From Panorpa germanica (taxonomy: Eukaryota; Arthropoda; Insecta; Mecoptera; Panorpidae), in assembly GCA_963678705.1 (NCBI GenBank), contig OY783204.1, positions 7,695,834-7,759,833 of the forward strand: a DNA stretch of 64,000 bases. The letters are read 5' to 3'. The notes below the pieces were generated by a model that saw only the letters and a program-made list of their open reading frames with translations, was not told the origin of the DNA and ran no database searches. The position numbers and the translations under genes are program-made. Each line of letters begins with the position of its first letter. The stretch's first letter is position 1. This document shows, one piece after another, positions 63,905-64,000 of this stretch.

Positions 63905-64000
63905 TAAAAAGATCTTCACAGACTTTCAACACATTCTTTGACAGCATATTATTAATGTTTAACCCACTGCATTTTTCTCTGTATTTTCAGACACCTAAAA
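63905..64000. repeat. 96-bp direct repeat, copy 2, at the window edge
   Basis: Second copy of 63692-63787. In the frame used by copy 1 it is closed by an early stop codon, so it looks like a decayed duplicate exon. It may continue beyond the window. Confidence 0.88.

Noticed and set aside
1-64000. Naming the host species, or calling host rRNA or tRNA genes
   Set aside because: Only repeats and mobile elements are recognisable; the evidence supports an insect but no narrower group, and no rRNA or intact tRNA is seen.

Overview
This is an AT-rich eukaryotic window, almost certainly from an insect. The families present are an arthropod-type Polinton, Ty3, Bel/Pao and Copia LTR elements, an R1-like LINE and Helitron-like repeats. 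I cannot name the species. No ordinary host gene is certain; the window is a pile of nested mobile elements of different ages.

1-21.5 kb: one Polinton/Maverick, a virus-like element with capsid genes. It carries a protein-primed DNA polymerase B, an integrase, a DUF8207-like protein, a packaging ATPase, a virion protein with a phospholipase A2-like domain, an adenain-like protease, a penton protein, a small basic protein and a double jelly-roll major capsid protein. Its right arm carries extra cargo: a matrix metalloproteinase with a hemopexin-like part, two unknown reverse-strand genes, a baculovirus-style IAP (two BIR domains and a RING), and a 99-residue unknown protein. A very young Ty3 element (3049-11853, CATT target duplication) sits inside the integrase gene. 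The Polinton is a fossil with roughly half a dozen or more breaks, although several capsid-module genes still look whole. The MMP and IAP pair is the most interesting thing here, because it looks like the gene kit of an insect virus.

21.5-24.35 kb: gene-free sequence with short tandem repeats, a C-rich strand-asymmetric tract, a possible tRNA-like SINE remnant, and two joined Helitron-like repeats with a hairpin and CTAG end.

24.35-37.5 kb: three nested LTR layers. An old Ty3-like LTR fragment flanks a Bel/Pao element (24575-36173), which holds a younger Bel/Pao element (30876-35566, CAATC target duplication) with a 63-bp minisatellite in its leader. A solo LTR-like block follows.

37.5-44.9 kb: a reverse-orientation Helitron-like composite and about three copies of a roughly 1-kb non-coding module.

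44.9-57.3 kb: a young compact Ty3-like element whose single gag-protease frame runs into its own 3' LTR. It is followed by an R1-like LINE (reverse strand, poly(A) end at 48654) with a Copia element inserted near its 3' end (ACTTC target duplication).

57.3-64 kb: an older reverse-strand Ty3-like element whose left LTR was hit by another element that remains as a solo LTR (57701-58615, ATAT target duplication). The last part is AT-rich sequence with a decayed coding remnant carrying splice-like edges, possibly from a DNA-transposon transposase, and a 96-bp direct repeat.
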